Below are positions 41,265-50,762 of a stretch of DNA of 64,000 bases, piece after piece (the first letter of the stretch is position 1; each line of letters begins with the position of its first letter). The translations under genes were made by a program, and so were the position numbers. This DNA is from M3007 sp031373665 (GTDB lineage Bacteria > Bacteroidota > Bacteroidia > Chitinophagales > Saprospiraceae), in contig JANMMZ010000020.1 in the NCBI GenBank assembly GCA_031373665.1, forward strand, positions 22,618 to 86,617. Direction: 5' to 3'. The notes below the pieces were generated by a model. The model was not told the DNA's origin. It made no database searches and saw only the letters and a list, made by a program, of their open reading frames with translations.

Positions 41265-44171
41265 TTACTTAACCACTACCATGCGCTCTACTTTCACTGC
41301 ATTGTTGGCTTGAATACGAACTATGTACAAGCCTGCTGGCAAGTTACTAGTGTAGATCGTGTATTGCTGATCGCCAGCAACCGCACTTTCATTCACTGGC
41401 TGTCCGTAGAATTGGCCATTCATACCATATATTTCTACTTGTACATCACTTGACTCCACCAAGGTCAAAGCCAATGTTGCTTGATCCTTAGTAACCGTTG
41501 GGAAAAGTTTTGAATTCGTGATGAACTTCGCTACGTCGTTTGTTTCAACGAAGCAACTAGTCGTGTGTAGGTCTTTGTATTTTGCCCAACCGCAAGTCCA
41601 ATCTTCATCGCCACCAAAAGCACCGACATAAGTAACTTTATCAAAGAAAGGCTTGTTGATCTTCGTAGAAGTGAAAGCAGCAGCATTCAAAGCAGAAGAA
41701 GTACCGTTTGGCTGCGCGTTTGGCTTATCCAAATTGTATGCATCAACCAAGGTAGCACCAGTAGGGCTTACATTGGTAGCATTGCCCCAACCTGTAGTAG
41801 CAAACCAAGTATCAATGTTGAACCCATTGGTAGCATTGGTGTTCAATAGATCCGTTGGGCCATGTACTTGTGTGTTTTTAACTTCCAAAGTACCGTTGGT
41901 AGCATTGGTAGCAGTAGCATCACCGTCAATCAAAATACCTACTGGGTAACTACCGATCAAAAGGCTATTGAAAAGGCTCATTTCAGAGTTACGACGGATG
42001 TGTGCTGCACGCTTGTAGTTAGTGCTTGCAGGTGCAGTAGGGCCTACTACTGTTACATTGGAGAATACAGGTGCTGTTTTCGGAGTAGCAGCATTGCCAG
42101 CCGAGTTGTTATCAGATTCAAATCCATTGGATCCACTTACGTCTGATACGATAGCATCACGTACAGAGAATGCATACTGGATATTGCCAGAAAAACCATT
42201 ATCAGAGTCAAAATCATCGTCAAGTGCACGGTAAGCGATCAAGTGCTTCGCATTCACAGTGCCACCAAACCATTCGTAAGCGTCATCGCCGCTGTATGAA
42301 ACCTGCACATAATCAATCGTAGTACCAGAACCAACACCAGCCATGGTCAAACCATTGATCTCATTGTTGACTTGGAATGCGATACCTGGGTATTCGATAC
42401 GAACGTAACGAAGGATACCAGAGTTGTCATCATTGTAACCCTCACAACCCAATGGCTGATCGCCACCGCCGTAACGGGCTTTTACTGGATCAAGACCGCC
42501 TTCTACCAAACCAGAACAAGTTACATTGTTGTAGATTTGGTTGGTGTGCGCACGACCCAAAATTACCAAACCACCCCAGTCGCCGTAGTTAGGTGTTGTT
42601 TCATTGCTTGTGAAAACAATCGGAAGGTCTTCTGTACCGTCAGCGTTGATTTTTGCACAACGGGTTACGATCAAAGCACCTTTAGTACCCTTGTCGCCTT
42701 TGATAACAGTACCCGGTTGGATATTCAAAGTAGCGCAGTTGGTTACATATACAAAACCACTCAATAAGTAGGTCTTGTCGGCAGTCCAAGTAGTATTGGT
42801 AGTGATATCGCCAGAGATTATTACTTCTTCAGATGTCAAACAACCAGGCGTATTAAACTTAGCCCAAGGGCAAGTCCAGTCGCCTGATGGGCCAAAAGCA
42901 CCTGCATAAGTTACATTTACGAAAAATGGATCTTGGATTCTTGGTTCTGATGAAAAACTAGCCGCACCCAACAATGGAGAGTTGGCAGTAGGGCGTGGAT
43001 CAGGAAGATCAAGGTTAAATGGATTGCCCAAACCTGCAGTAGCAGCATCTGCACCTGTCGTGATGTTGCGAGTAGATGCCCAAGTATTGATATCGAAAGG
43101 CACGGTTACTTTGGTAGTATCCAAGGCTTTAGTGACACCATAATAGAAACTGTTGCGTACAGAAGTACGACCTGCAATGGCTTGATTGATAACAGAATCA
43201 CCATCCAACAACAAACCTATTTGGTATTTGCCAATGGTTACACTGTTGAAAATGCCAATTTCACTGTTGCGGCGCAAATGTGCTCCACGCCTGTAGTTAG
43301 AATTGACTGCGCCTGCGCCGCTTGGGCCTAAAATGGTTACATTAGAAAAGGTAGCCTTTGTTTTTGGCGTAAGGCCATTGCCAGATCCATTGTTATCGCA
43401 TTCAAAACCGTTTGAACCGCTCACGTCCGCTACTTGTGGGTCACGAACTGCGTATGCGAACTGAACTTTGCCAGAATAGCCAAAGTCAGCATCAAAATCG
43501 TCATCTACACCACGGTATGCAACCAAGTGGCTTGCATTCACAGTGCCACCAAACCACTCAAAAGAGTCATCGCCGCTATAAGAAACCTGTACGTAGTCAA
43601 TGATAGTTTTGCTACCAACACCACCCAAGGTCAAACCATTGATCTCATTATTGGTCTGAAAAGCAATACCAGGATACTCAATACGAACGTAACGAAGGAT
43701 ACCTGAGTTATCATCGTTGTAGCCAGTGCAGCCTAGTGCTAGGTCACCACCGCCATACAGACCCTTAATTGGATCAATACCGCCTTCGATCAAACCTACA
43801 CAACTGGTACCACTCAACACCTGATTGGTGTTAGCGCGACCTAAGATGATCACACCGCCCCAGTCACCATAACTTGGAGTGGTCTCATTGCTTGTAAATA
43901 CGATAGGCTCAGTAGCCGTACCGTCAGCAATTAGTTTAGAACCACGGGTTACGATCAATGCACCCTTGGTTGATTTTTCCCCTTTGATCACTGTACCTGC
44001 CTCGATGGTCAGTACTGCATCACCTGTCACATAGACAAATCCGCTCAAAAGATAAGTATTGTTCTTTGTCCAAGTCGTATTGGTGCTGATGTCACCAGTG
44101 ACAACGACCTGCGCACTTAATGTCGCAAAAAAGCAAAGTAAAATGGAAAAAAGTAGCGTTATTTTTTTCAT
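41265..44171 (-). CDS. T9SS-exported protein with two near-identical tandem domains
   Basis: 968 residues: signal peptide (1-20, ATLSAQ), first unit (about 22-445), second unit (about 447-880) and T9SS domain (about 885-968, LFPTVTKDQATLAL...PAGLYIVRI). Each unit starts with GDIxTNTTWTxxxTYLLSG and repeats TVIKGxKxTKGALIVTR, TSNETTPxYGDWGG, YNDDNSGILRYVRIEYPGIAF, IDYVQVSYSGDD and SGSNGFE. The similarity is also visible in the DNA, so the duplication is fairly recent. The fold looks like a beta helix. Strong codon bias hints at high expression. It is a probable abundant surface protein of unknown role. Confidence 0.88.
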   Translation of the reverse strand: MKKITLLFSILLCFFATLSAQVVVTGDISTNTTWTKNNTYLLSGFVYVTGDAVLTIEAGTVIKGEKSTKGALIVTRGSKLIADGTATEPIVFTSNETTPSYGDWGGVIILGRANTNQVLSGTSCVGLIEGGIDPIKGLYGGGDLALGCTGYNDDNSGILRYVRIEYPGIAFQTNNEINGLTLGGVGSKTIIDYVQVSYSGDDSFEWFGGTVNASHLVAYRGVDDDFDADFGYSGKVQFAYAVRDPQVADVSGSNGFECDNNGSGNGLTPKTKATFSNVTILGPSGAGAVNSNYRRGAHLRRNSEIGIFNSVTIGKYQIGLLLDGDSVINQAIAGRTSVRNSFYYGVTKALDTTKVTVPFDINTWASTRNITTGADAATAGLGNPFNLDLPDPRPTANSPLLGAASFSSEPRIQDPFFVNVTYAGAFGPSGDWTCPWAKFNTPGCLTSEEVIISGDITTNTTWTADKTYLLSGFVYVTNCATLNIQPGTVIKGDKGTKGALIVTRCAKINADGTEDLPIVFTSNETTPNYGDWGGLVILGRAHTNQIYNNVTCSGLVEGGLDPVKARYGGGDQPLGCEGYNDDNSGILRYVRIEYPGIAFQVNNEINGLTMAGVGSGTTIDYVQVSYSGDDAYEWFGGTVNAKHLIAYRALDDDFDSDNGFSGNIQYAFSVRDAIVSDVSGSNGFESDNNSAGNAATPKTAPVFSNVTVVGPTAPASTNYKRAAHIRRNSEMSLFNSLLIGSYPVGILIDGDATATNATNGTLEVKNTQVHGPTDLLNTNATNGFNIDTWFATTGWGNATNVSPTGATLVDAYNLDKPNAQPNGTSSALNAAAFTSTKINKPFFDKVTYVGAFGGDEDWTCGWAKYKDLHTTSCFVETNDVAKFITNSKLFPTVTKDQATLALTLVESSDVQVEIYGMNGQFYGQPVNESAVAGDQQYTIYTSNLPAGLYIVRIQANNAVKVERMVVVK

Positions 44172-44207
44172 TACAGAAAAAATTTAGTTGAAATTTAAAT
44201 TGATGCC

Positions 44208-44216
44208 GCAAAGGTC
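44208..44216 (-). promoter_or_regulatory. Possible promoter box of the tandem-domain T9SS gene
   Basis: GACCTTTGC on the minus strand, one base away from TAnnTTTG, about 37 bases before the ATG. Confidence 0.4.
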
Positions 44217-44548
44217 AATCTACTAAACTAAAGGAAAGTGCTACGGTTGGTTAAGTTTGGTTTAAGTCTATGTGAAGCGAATGTTAAGTGATTTATGGTT
44301 ATTCAGTAGTCACTCCGTATATTTTATTACGATGCCTTAATCCGATACATCCCACTTTGAAGCCGTTGTTGAGCAAAATTAAAATAATCGGGCACTATTT
44401 CAAATCCAACGTACTGGCGGCCTTATTTGGATTTGGGACGGGAGGACGGGATTTTCTGCGGCTGTTACACCATAAATCATTTTATCGTTGCCATCTACCC
44501 TGCTTCAATGGCCTAAGAGATTTATCTCGCTACGCTCCTTGCGCAACC
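44217..44548. other. Gene-free intergenic region with one dispersed repeat
   Basis: No convincing gene was found. Bases 44487-44515 (GTTGCCATCTACCCTGCTTC and on) recur with two differences at 58786-58814 in another gene-free stretch, so this is part of a dispersed repeat. The remainder shows no recognisable element. Confidence 0.45.
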
Positions 44549-45223
44549 TTACCGCGCACCCGCCACTTTCAACTCCACAAACAACTGCCTTAGTACCGTT
44601 GCATTGGCCACAATATAATCGGCTCCAGCCTCCGAAAGAATCCGGTCGTGTCCATCAAATATGTGTGCCGCACCTAGAAAACCTACTACTTTGAGTCCAG
44701 CGGCTTTGGCCGCCCTCACTCCTGTAGGGCTATCCTCTACGGCTATGGCCTCTTTGGGTGCTAGGCTAAATGTGTCCAATGCCAATTGATACACATCAGG
44801 ATGAGGTTTGGGTTTTCCGACTTGATCGGCAGAGAATATTTGCCCATCTATGGCTCCTGACAGGCGCATTTTTTTCAAACAGCGGTTCACATGCAGGAGG
44901 GAAGCATTGGATACGATGCTTTTGGGCACATGTAGGCTCCTAACCACGGTTGGCATACCCGCTATGGCTTTGAGCGATTTGTTAAATACGGTAATGTGCA
45001 GGTGTTTGAGTTCTTCAAAAAAATTGTCTTTCACTTCAAAATCGTGCTCCTCACAAATCATGCGAACAATTTCGCGCTCCAGATGACCGGGAAAGCGTTG
45101 GCTATATTCCTTTTCAGCCATTTCAAAACCGTAAGGGCGGAGCATCTGTAAGGTGCCACGTATGGCCAATATTTCGGAATCAACGATGGTGCCATCATTG
45201 TCGAACAAAACATGTTTGATCAT
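44549..45223 (-). CDS. HAD-superfamily phosphatase (beta-phosphoglucomutase-like)
   Basis: 224 residues with the HAD motifs: DNDGTIVDSE (catalytic Asp8 and Asp10), SIVSNAS (motif II), GKPKPHPDVY (Lys of motif III) and VEDSPTGVRAA (motif IV). A helical cap lies at about 18-85. Members of this clade dephosphorylate small sugar phosphates or isomerise glucose phosphates. It follows glgB by 14 bases on the same strand, so a role in glycogen or sugar-phosphate metabolism is a fair inference. Exact substrate is unknown. Confidence 0.88.
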   Translation of the reverse strand: MIKHVLFDNDGTIVDSEILAIRGTLQMLRPYGFEMAEKEYSQRFPGHLEREIVRMICEEHDFEVKDNFFEELKHLHITVFNKSLKAIAGMPTVVRSLHVPKSIVSNASLLHVNRCLKKMRLSGAIDGQIFSADQVGKPKPHPDVYQLALDTFSLAPKEAIAVEDSPTGVRAAKAAGLKVVGFLGAAHIFDGHDRILSEAGADYIVANATVLRQLFVELKVAGAR

Positions 45224-45237
45224 TTTTCGGGATATTT

Positions 45238-47178
45238 TTATTTGCCTTTTTTGGTTATTTTTGTCGCTTTTTTGGATGGCTTTTCGCCCTCAAAAACCAT
45301 CACACAAAGGGGCGGCAATTTGATCGAAATAGAGTAATCATGCCCATGAGAAGGCTTCTTATTGGCGGTTAATGCCTCATTGATAAGCCCTTGTCCGCCA
45401 TATTGTTGGCCATCGCTGTTCAAAATTTCTGTCCAAGTGCCAGCATACGGAACGCCTACGCTATAATCATGAATGTTATTGGTATTGAAATGACAGATTA
45501 CCAAAAGTACCGGGTCAGTATCGTTGCCTTTGCGTAAGAAGGCCATCACCGAATTTTCGGTGTCATCGCCCGAAATCCACTCATAGGTATCTGGATGAAA
45601 GGCATTGCGCCAAAAAGCAGGTCGGCTACTATAAACAGCATTCAAGTCTTTTACCCATCGTTGAACCCCTTTGTGGAGTTCATATTGGAGCAATTCCCAA
45701 GGGATGCCCGCATCGTGGCTCCACTCTGTGGTTTGGCCTATTTCGCCACCCATAAACAAGATATGTGTACCGGGATGGGTCCATTGATGGCCAAGGAGGG
45801 TTCGGAGGTTGGCAAATTTTTGTGATTCATTGCCCGGCATTTTATACAAAAGCGACGATTTCAGGTGTACCACTTCATCATGGCTGAGGGGCAACATAAA
45901 TCGCTCCGAAAAGGCATAAACCATAGAGAAAGTGATCTCATTTTGATGAAAACGCCTAAATATAGGAGGTCTTTTGAAGTAACCAAGTGAATCGTGCATC
46001 CAGCCCATCATCCATTTTTGGCCAAAGCCCAGACCTCCATCGAAGGTCGGTTTTGTGACGGCTGGAAATGCCGTGCTTTCTTCTGCGATGGTTTCTGTAC
46101 CGGGATAATACTGATACACCGCTTCATTGAAGTCTTTCAAGAATGAAATGGCTTCTAGGTTTTCTTTGCCTCCGTATATATTGGGGATCCATTCGCCTTC
46201 TTTTCGCGAATAATCGTGGTAAAGCATGGAGGCGACGGCATCTACCCGCAGTCCATCAATATGGTAAAACTCCAACCAAAAAAGTGCGCTGGAAATCAAG
46301 AATGAACGCACTTCATTGCGACCATAGTCAAATACATAACTGTTCCAGTCGGGCTGGAATCCACGCCTTGGATCGGCATATTCATATAGGTGGGTTCCAT
46401 CAAATAAATATAGCCCGTGTATATCGCCTGGAAAATGCGAAGGCACCCAATCAAGGAGTACTCCAATGCCCGCTTCGTGGCATTTGTCCATGAGGTACAT
46501 GAGGTCTTCTGGTTGACCAAATCGGCTGGTCGGTGCAAAATAACCGGTCACCTGATAGCCCCAAGAAGGGAAATATGGATGCTCTGTGACGGGCATCAAC
46601 TCCAAGTGAGTGAAGCCCATCTCTTTGACATAATCCACTAGGTCATGCGCCAATTCGCGGTAATTCAAGGATCGGTTTCCATCTTCAGCGATCTTTTTCC
46701 AGGAGCCTATGTGTACTTCATATACTGACCAAGGTCTGTTTTCACCCGCGTCTTTTTGGCGTTTGTCCATCCAAGCCCCATCAGCCCATTGGTAGTCAAA
46801 TTCCCAAACCACAGAAGCCGTACGGGGCGGTGTTTCCCATAGCCTTGCAAAAGGGTCGCCCTTATCCAGATTGACCCCATTGTGCGTTTTGATATGGTAT
46901 TTGTAGGTAGCGCCTTTGCCAATATTGGGAATAAAACCTTCCCAGATTCCGCTCGAATCCCAACGAGGCAATAGAATATGCGCATCAGGATTCCAAGCAT
47001 TAAAATCACCTGTGACCGAAACTCGTTTGGCATTGGGTGCCCAAACGGCAAAATGAACGCCCTTTTCGCCTTCCAATTCAATGATATGGCTACCAAATTT
47101 TTCATAAAGACGGAAATGCTTGCCCGATTGAAAGAGGGAAACATCAAAATCGGAGAGTAGGGAGTGTGATTTTACCAT
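45238..47178 (-). CDS. glgB: 1,4-alpha-glucan branching enzyme (GH13)
   Basis: 646 residues, a usual branching-enzyme length. The N-terminal carbohydrate-binding domain (about 20-130) has VHFAVWAPNAKRVSVTGDFN. The GH13 barrel has the nucleophile Asp313 (HIDGLRVDAV), the acid Glu366 (ETIAEES) and Asp434 (LSHDEVVH). A C-terminal beta domain follows (540-630). The Lys-rich end (KPSKKATKITKKGK) is unusual. It cuts alpha-1,4 chains and makes alpha-1,6 branches in glycogen. No glgA or glgC is adjacent; the HAD phosphatase gene follows in the same unit. Confidence 0.95.
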   Translation of the reverse strand: MVKSHSLLSDFDVSLFQSGKHFRLYEKFGSHIIELEGEKGVHFAVWAPNAKRVSVTGDFNAWNPDAHILLPRWDSSGIWEGFIPNIGKGATYKYHIKTHNGVNLDKGDPFARLWETPPRTASVVWEFDYQWADGAWMDKRQKDAGENRPWSVYEVHIGSWKKIAEDGNRSLNYRELAHDLVDYVKEMGFTHLELMPVTEHPYFPSWGYQVTGYFAPTSRFGQPEDLMYLMDKCHEAGIGVLLDWVPSHFPGDIHGLYLFDGTHLYEYADPRRGFQPDWNSYVFDYGRNEVRSFLISSALFWLEFYHIDGLRVDAVASMLYHDYSRKEGEWIPNIYGGKENLEAISFLKDFNEAVYQYYPGTETIAEESTAFPAVTKPTFDGGLGFGQKWMMGWMHDSLGYFKRPPIFRRFHQNEITFSMVYAFSERFMLPLSHDEVVHLKSSLLYKMPGNESQKFANLRTLLGHQWTHPGTHILFMGGEIGQTTEWSHDAGIPWELLQYELHKGVQRWVKDLNAVYSSRPAFWRNAFHPDTYEWISGDDTENSVMAFLRKGNDTDPVLLVICHFNTNNIHDYSVGVPYAGTWTEILNSDGQQYGGQGLINEALTANKKPSHGHDYSISIKLPPLCVMVFEGEKPSKKATKITKKGK

Positions 47179-47276
47179 AATTAGGTTTATATTTAAGAGT
47201 CAGGGTGCTCTGTCTCATCAAGGCGCAAGGTAAACATAAACATCCATACCCTTATCAGTGAATTTTAAAATGATTT

Positions 47277-49316
47277 TTAAGGCCACCACAATTTCTCAAT
47301 GTTCAAAATCCGGTTTTGGTCATCTTTCAGATACACGATGTACAAACCCGTCGTCATAAAAGGCAGGGCAAGGGCGGACTCTTGGGTTGCATCCCATTGC
47401 TGGAGCAAACGACCATCCATGGCGCGCAATTCAAAAAACCAGCCTGATTCTGGTTCTGTACCTTCCATATTGATCCAAGCAGTAGCAGAGGGCGTATGCA
47501 CTGTAATACTAAAATCAATCCCTACTCCTTTGCGTGTGACCATTGAAATCACGCTGTGCATGGCTGCGCCCGAAAAATCTACCTGTCGAAGGCGGTAGTA
47601 ACTTTTGCCCGACAAGGGCTTGGTATCATAAAAGCGATAACTCGAAGTCTGGGTGCTATGCCCCTGAGCCGATACAGAGCCCACGACTTGCCAATGGAAA
47701 GCATCGGGACTGCGCTCTATTTCAAATACCTTACTATTCACCTCTGAGCCGGTGGCCCAAGATAGCGAAACCTGTTTTTGTTCATTGTTTGCTTTGAAAT
47801 AGAGGAGTTCTACTGGCAAAGCCAAGGCTTGATTCACTGCCGCCAAAGCGTTGATACGACCGTGGCCATAGGTATGGTTGGGGGTCGAATTGGCATCATC
47901 ACCCCCACAAAACCCTGTTGTTACCGTTGGTTTTAGTTCTACAGCATAATTTTGAATAATGGTTTGTACCAAGTCTATATCATCTTTCAGAAGTGGGTTG
48001 GCTGACATCAGCAACGCCACCAAACCTGCCACATGAGGCCCTGCCATACTGGTGCCATTATAAGTGGCATATCCATAGTTGCCATGGTCGTACCCTAAAG
48101 AAGAGGTAATGCCCACACCGGGCGCACTGATATCGGGTTTTCTGCGGTTGCTCCCATCCACCGTGACGGGGCCTCTACTACTAAAACCGGCTATTACATC
48201 GCTGGAATTGGTGGCCCCCACCGAGAAACTTCCTTGGAAAATAGCCGCAGGGGTATTGACCGTTGCACAACCGGATCCACTGTTTCCGGCAGATACTACG
48301 GGTAGTATTCCGGCTGCCCTTACGTTATTGATGACGTTGTTCATTGCCGAAAAATTGCCCGTATTACAGCCCTCACTGGTAGGGCATCCCCAAGAGTTGT
48401 TAATGACATGGGGGGCTTTTGTGGCATCCCCGTTCATTCCTGCTAGGTTTTTAGGTAAAATAAACCATTCAAAGCACTCTATATATGTTTCAGGAGTACC
48501 ATCGCCTTCTTCCATATTGCGGCAGCCGATCCATTGCGCCTCTGGGGCAACACCGATGGAGTCAGGCAATGCCTGACCGACCATAGTCCCCATGGTGTGG
48601 GTTCCGTGTCCATTATCATCGCAGGGAGCCTGAAGATCGAGTCCACAAGAATTGGCCGTTGGGGTGATTTCAACCCTAATGGCATCATGCCAATTATAGT
48701 TATGGTCGGCGGTAGCACCGTCCCAGCCTCGATACTGTGGCAATAATGCTGGATGCTGCCATTCGTAGCCCGTATCTTGGCCGCCTACTACCACCCCTTG
48801 GCCTCGATAGCCCATCCACCAGACCTTGTTGGCCTGTATTTTATCAATACCCCATGAGAGGGCTGCTCGGTCATGGACGGCCGTTGCATCGCTGCTCATA
48901 ATGGGCAGTTCTTCCCGATGTACCACCGGATTGTTGGATATACGCGCTACCTCTGGCAATTTTGCCAATTCCTCCATCAAATCCATGTTTCCTTGACCCC
49001 AAACGGCATTGATGATCCAGTGTGTCCGCATGGGCGCGTGGGCTTCTGTTAGCAATTGTCGTACGCGGCCTTGGGTGGCCTCCGCGAGGGTAGTGCAGGT
49101 CTCATATACAAATTGGCCTTTGTCGGCTTTATGCTTATACTGTGCTGCTGGTCGTACATCAGCCTGCTGTTGCATCACTATCAAAAAATCAGGTTCTTCG
49201 CCTGTACTGATCTGTTCCAACAGTCGGGTATCTATTTTATCAATCCATGTGTTGTTTTGGGCAATGGAGTCATTTGTCAGGAGGATTAGGGCGGTGAAAA
49301 ACAAGATAATACGCAT
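47277..49316 (-). CDS. Subtilisin-like (S8) serine protease with T9SS sorting domain
   Basis: The start MRIILFFTALILL yields a signal peptide (cleavage near SIAQ). The 679-residue protein has a propeptide-like region (21-150), then the S8 domain: Asp181 (GGQDTGYEW), His237 (DNGHGTHTMG), oxyanion region INNSWG, and Ser423 (NGTSMAGPHVA). After about 510 comes a LYFKANNEQKQVSLSWATGSEVNSK-type FN3-like domain, and finally a T9SS-like domain ending in FMTTGLYIVYLKDD. It is an exported endopeptidase, monocistronic and divergent from the PaaY-like gene. Confidence 0.92.
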   Translation of the reverse strand: MRIILFFTALILLTNDSIAQNNTWIDKIDTRLLEQISTGEEPDFLIVMQQQADVRPAAQYKHKADKGQFVYETCTTLAEATQGRVRQLLTEAHAPMRTHWIINAVWGQGNMDLMEELAKLPEVARISNNPVVHREELPIMSSDATAVHDRAALSWGIDKIQANKVWWMGYRGQGVVVGGQDTGYEWQHPALLPQYRGWDGATADHNYNWHDAIRVEITPTANSCGLDLQAPCDDNGHGTHTMGTMVGQALPDSIGVAPEAQWIGCRNMEEGDGTPETYIECFEWFILPKNLAGMNGDATKAPHVINNSWGCPTSEGCNTGNFSAMNNVINNVRAAGILPVVSAGNSGSGCATVNTPAAIFQGSFSVGATNSSDVIAGFSSRGPVTVDGSNRRKPDISAPGVGITSSLGYDHGNYGYATYNGTSMAGPHVAGLVALLMSANPLLKDDIDLVQTIIQNYAVELKPTVTTGFCGGDDANSTPNHTYGHGRINALAAVNQALALPVELLYFKANNEQKQVSLSWATGSEVNSKVFEIERSPDAFHWQVVGSVSAQGHSTQTSSYRFYDTKPLSGKSYYRLRQVDFSGAAMHSVISMVTRKGVGIDFSITVHTPSATAWINMEGTEPESGWFFELRAMDGRLLQQWDATQESALALPFMTTGLYIVYLKDDQNRILNIEKLWWP

Positions 49317-49437
49317 GTGTAATAAAGGATAAGTCCCGCATGGCGGGAATGACTGATGAATGGCTGGCAAAATTAATGTATTTGACGCAATTATTCACTT
49401 AATCGTTCTTTGGGAGCAATGGAAGCATAACTTGCCT

Positions 49438-49446
49438 TACTTTTGC
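49438..49446 (+). promoter_or_regulatory. Promoter -7 box of the PaaY-like gene
   Basis: TACTTTTGC lies four bases before the ATG, with TTTGG about 24 bases further upstream as a possible -33. The message would be nearly leaderless. Confidence 0.55.
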
Positions 49447-49450
49447 CAGC

Positions 49451-50038
49451 ATGATCTACGCATTTAAAGGGATTAAACCCGTCATACATGAATCCGCATT
49501 TATACACCCACAGGCCACGGTGACTGGCGATGTGGTCATTGGCAAAGATGTCTATATAGGCCCCGGAGCTGCTTTACGGGGCGATTGGGGACAAATCGTG
49601 ATCGAAGATGGGTGCAATGTGCAAGAAAACTGCACTATTCACATGTTTCCGGGCGTGAAAGTAGTGTTACGGGCTGGGGCGCATATTGGCCACGGTGCTA
49701 TTATACATGGTGCCATCATTGGTGAAAATAGCCTTATCGGCATGAATGCCGTCATTATGGATGAAGTAGAGATAGGGGCAGGGTGCATCGTGGGGGCATT
49801 GTGCTTTATAAAAAGTGGGGAAAAGATCCCCCCACGGAGTATGGTTGTCGGCAACCCAGCCAAGATCATCAAAACCGTTAGTGATGACATGCTGGCTTGG
49901 AAATCACAAGGCACTCAATTGTATCAGCAGTTGCCCGCAGCCTGCTATGAAAGTTTGGAGATTTGCGAACCGCTTCGCGAAATGCCTGATGATCGGCAGG
50001 GAGTGGAGATGGGGGGGTATGGGATTTGGAAAAAATAG
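49451..50038 (+). CDS. Gamma-carbonic-anhydrase/PaaY-like hexapeptide-repeat protein
   Basis: 195 residues of left-handed beta helix built from hexapeptide repeats (SAFIHPQATVTGDVVIGKDV, GPGAALRGDWGQIVIEDG, GAHIGHGAIIHGAIIGENS), followed by a C-terminal helix (DDMLAWKSQGTQLYQQLP). The zinc-site pattern HIGHGAIIHGA is present. Length and C-terminus (CEPLREMP) fit PaaY/CaiE, a trimeric thioesterase linked to phenylacetate and carnitine degradation, better than a plain CamH. No paa genes are near, so the role is uncertain. Confidence 0.85.
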   Translation: MIYAFKGIKPVIHESAFIHPQATVTGDVVIGKDVYIGPGAALRGDWGQIVIEDGCNVQENCTIHMFPGVKVVLRAGAHIGHGAIIHGAIIGENSLIGMNAVIMDEVEIGAGCIVGALCFIKSGEKIPPRSMVVGNPAKIIKTVSDDMLAWKSQGTQLYQQLPAACYESLEICEPLREMPDDRQGVEMGGYGIWKK

Positions 50039-50066
50039 TTTAGGGTTGCAAATCCTCACTAGCAAT

Positions 50067-50110
50067 AAAAAAGGCGTTTAGTTGGGAGATACCTACTAAA
50101 CGCCTTTTTT
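50067..50110. terminator. Bidirectional intrinsic terminator
   Basis: AAAAAAGGCGTTTAGT pairs perfectly with ACTAAACGCCTTTTTT around a 12-base loop, between convergent genes. Confidence 0.9.
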
Positions 50111-50138
50111 ATTAGCCTTGTTACAATGGTTGTCTTTT

Positions 50139-50393
50139 TTAGTGACTCGTTGAACCCTCAGACAAAATTTGCTGAGCACGATCCCAAATAGTAGTGTCTT
50201 CCAAATGTACAATGCCTCCATTAGGCCCGGGTTCTAAATGCCACTCTATAATCTGACCATCCTTGTACTGATGTGCTCCGAAATAATTTCTGACAGTTTG
50301 CTCGTCTATATTAAGATCATGAGCAATACGAGAAACACTGCCGTGAGGCAAAGCATGTTTGGTGCGGCGCAATTCTTCAAAGGTAACATTCAT
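50139..50393 (-). CDS. Small helix-turn-helix protein of unknown function
   Basis: 84 residues. The N-terminal half looks like a helix-turn-helix: FEELRRTKHALPHGSVSRIAHDLNIDEQTVRNYFG, where SVSRIAHDLNIDEQTVRNYF has the spacing of a recognition helix. The C-terminal half is acidic and proline/glycine-containing (WHLEPGPNGGIVHLEDTTIWDRAQQIL). It could be a transcription regulator; target unknown. It is monocistronic and ends against a strong terminator. The compact size and clean HTH make it more likely real than a chance ORF. Confidence 0.68.
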   Translation of the reverse strand: MNVTFEELRRTKHALPHGSVSRIAHDLNIDEQTVRNYFGAHQYKDGQIIEWHLEPGPNGGIVHLEDTTIWDRAQQILSEGSTSH

Positions 50394-50693
50394 AAATAAG
50401 TGAGTTTGGTGAGCAATAAAATTGATTGGCAGAATACAGGATACCCTGAAAATTCACAGGTAAGGTACGGTCAAATGCAAATGATTTCCAAATTTTTTGT
50501 CGAAAATTATTGAATTATTTCCAGCATTAACATTCAACAAAAAATGGAGTACCTGCCTTATGGCATTTATAAAATAACTCAAATAGGTGATATTTCCAAA
50601 TATTATTGTGAAATCAAAAAACCAATGCCCCCTAATTAGATTATTTAGTTGTTTTTTGAAGAAGACCCCATCAAATGTTTCGCTTTTATAAAC
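50394..50693. other. Gene-free divergent region
   Basis: A+T-rich DNA between the small HTH gene and the glycosyltransferase promoter. I see no gene, hairpin or repeat in it apart from weak A/T palindromic words. Confidence 0.4.
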
Positions 50694-50725
50694 TTTGAAG
50701 CGTATCGTAAAAGCAGTACCTTTGC
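50694..50725 (+). promoter_or_regulatory. Promoter (-33 and -7) of the glycosyltransferase gene
   Basis: TTTG at 50694 and TACCTTTGC at 50717, 19 bases apart, form a full Bacteroidota promoter. It supports the ATG at 50763 and excludes the longer upstream reading. Confidence 0.65.
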
Positions 50726-50762
50726 ATTTGAAGTTGAAGTCAATATTCAGGAAATCCACCAC

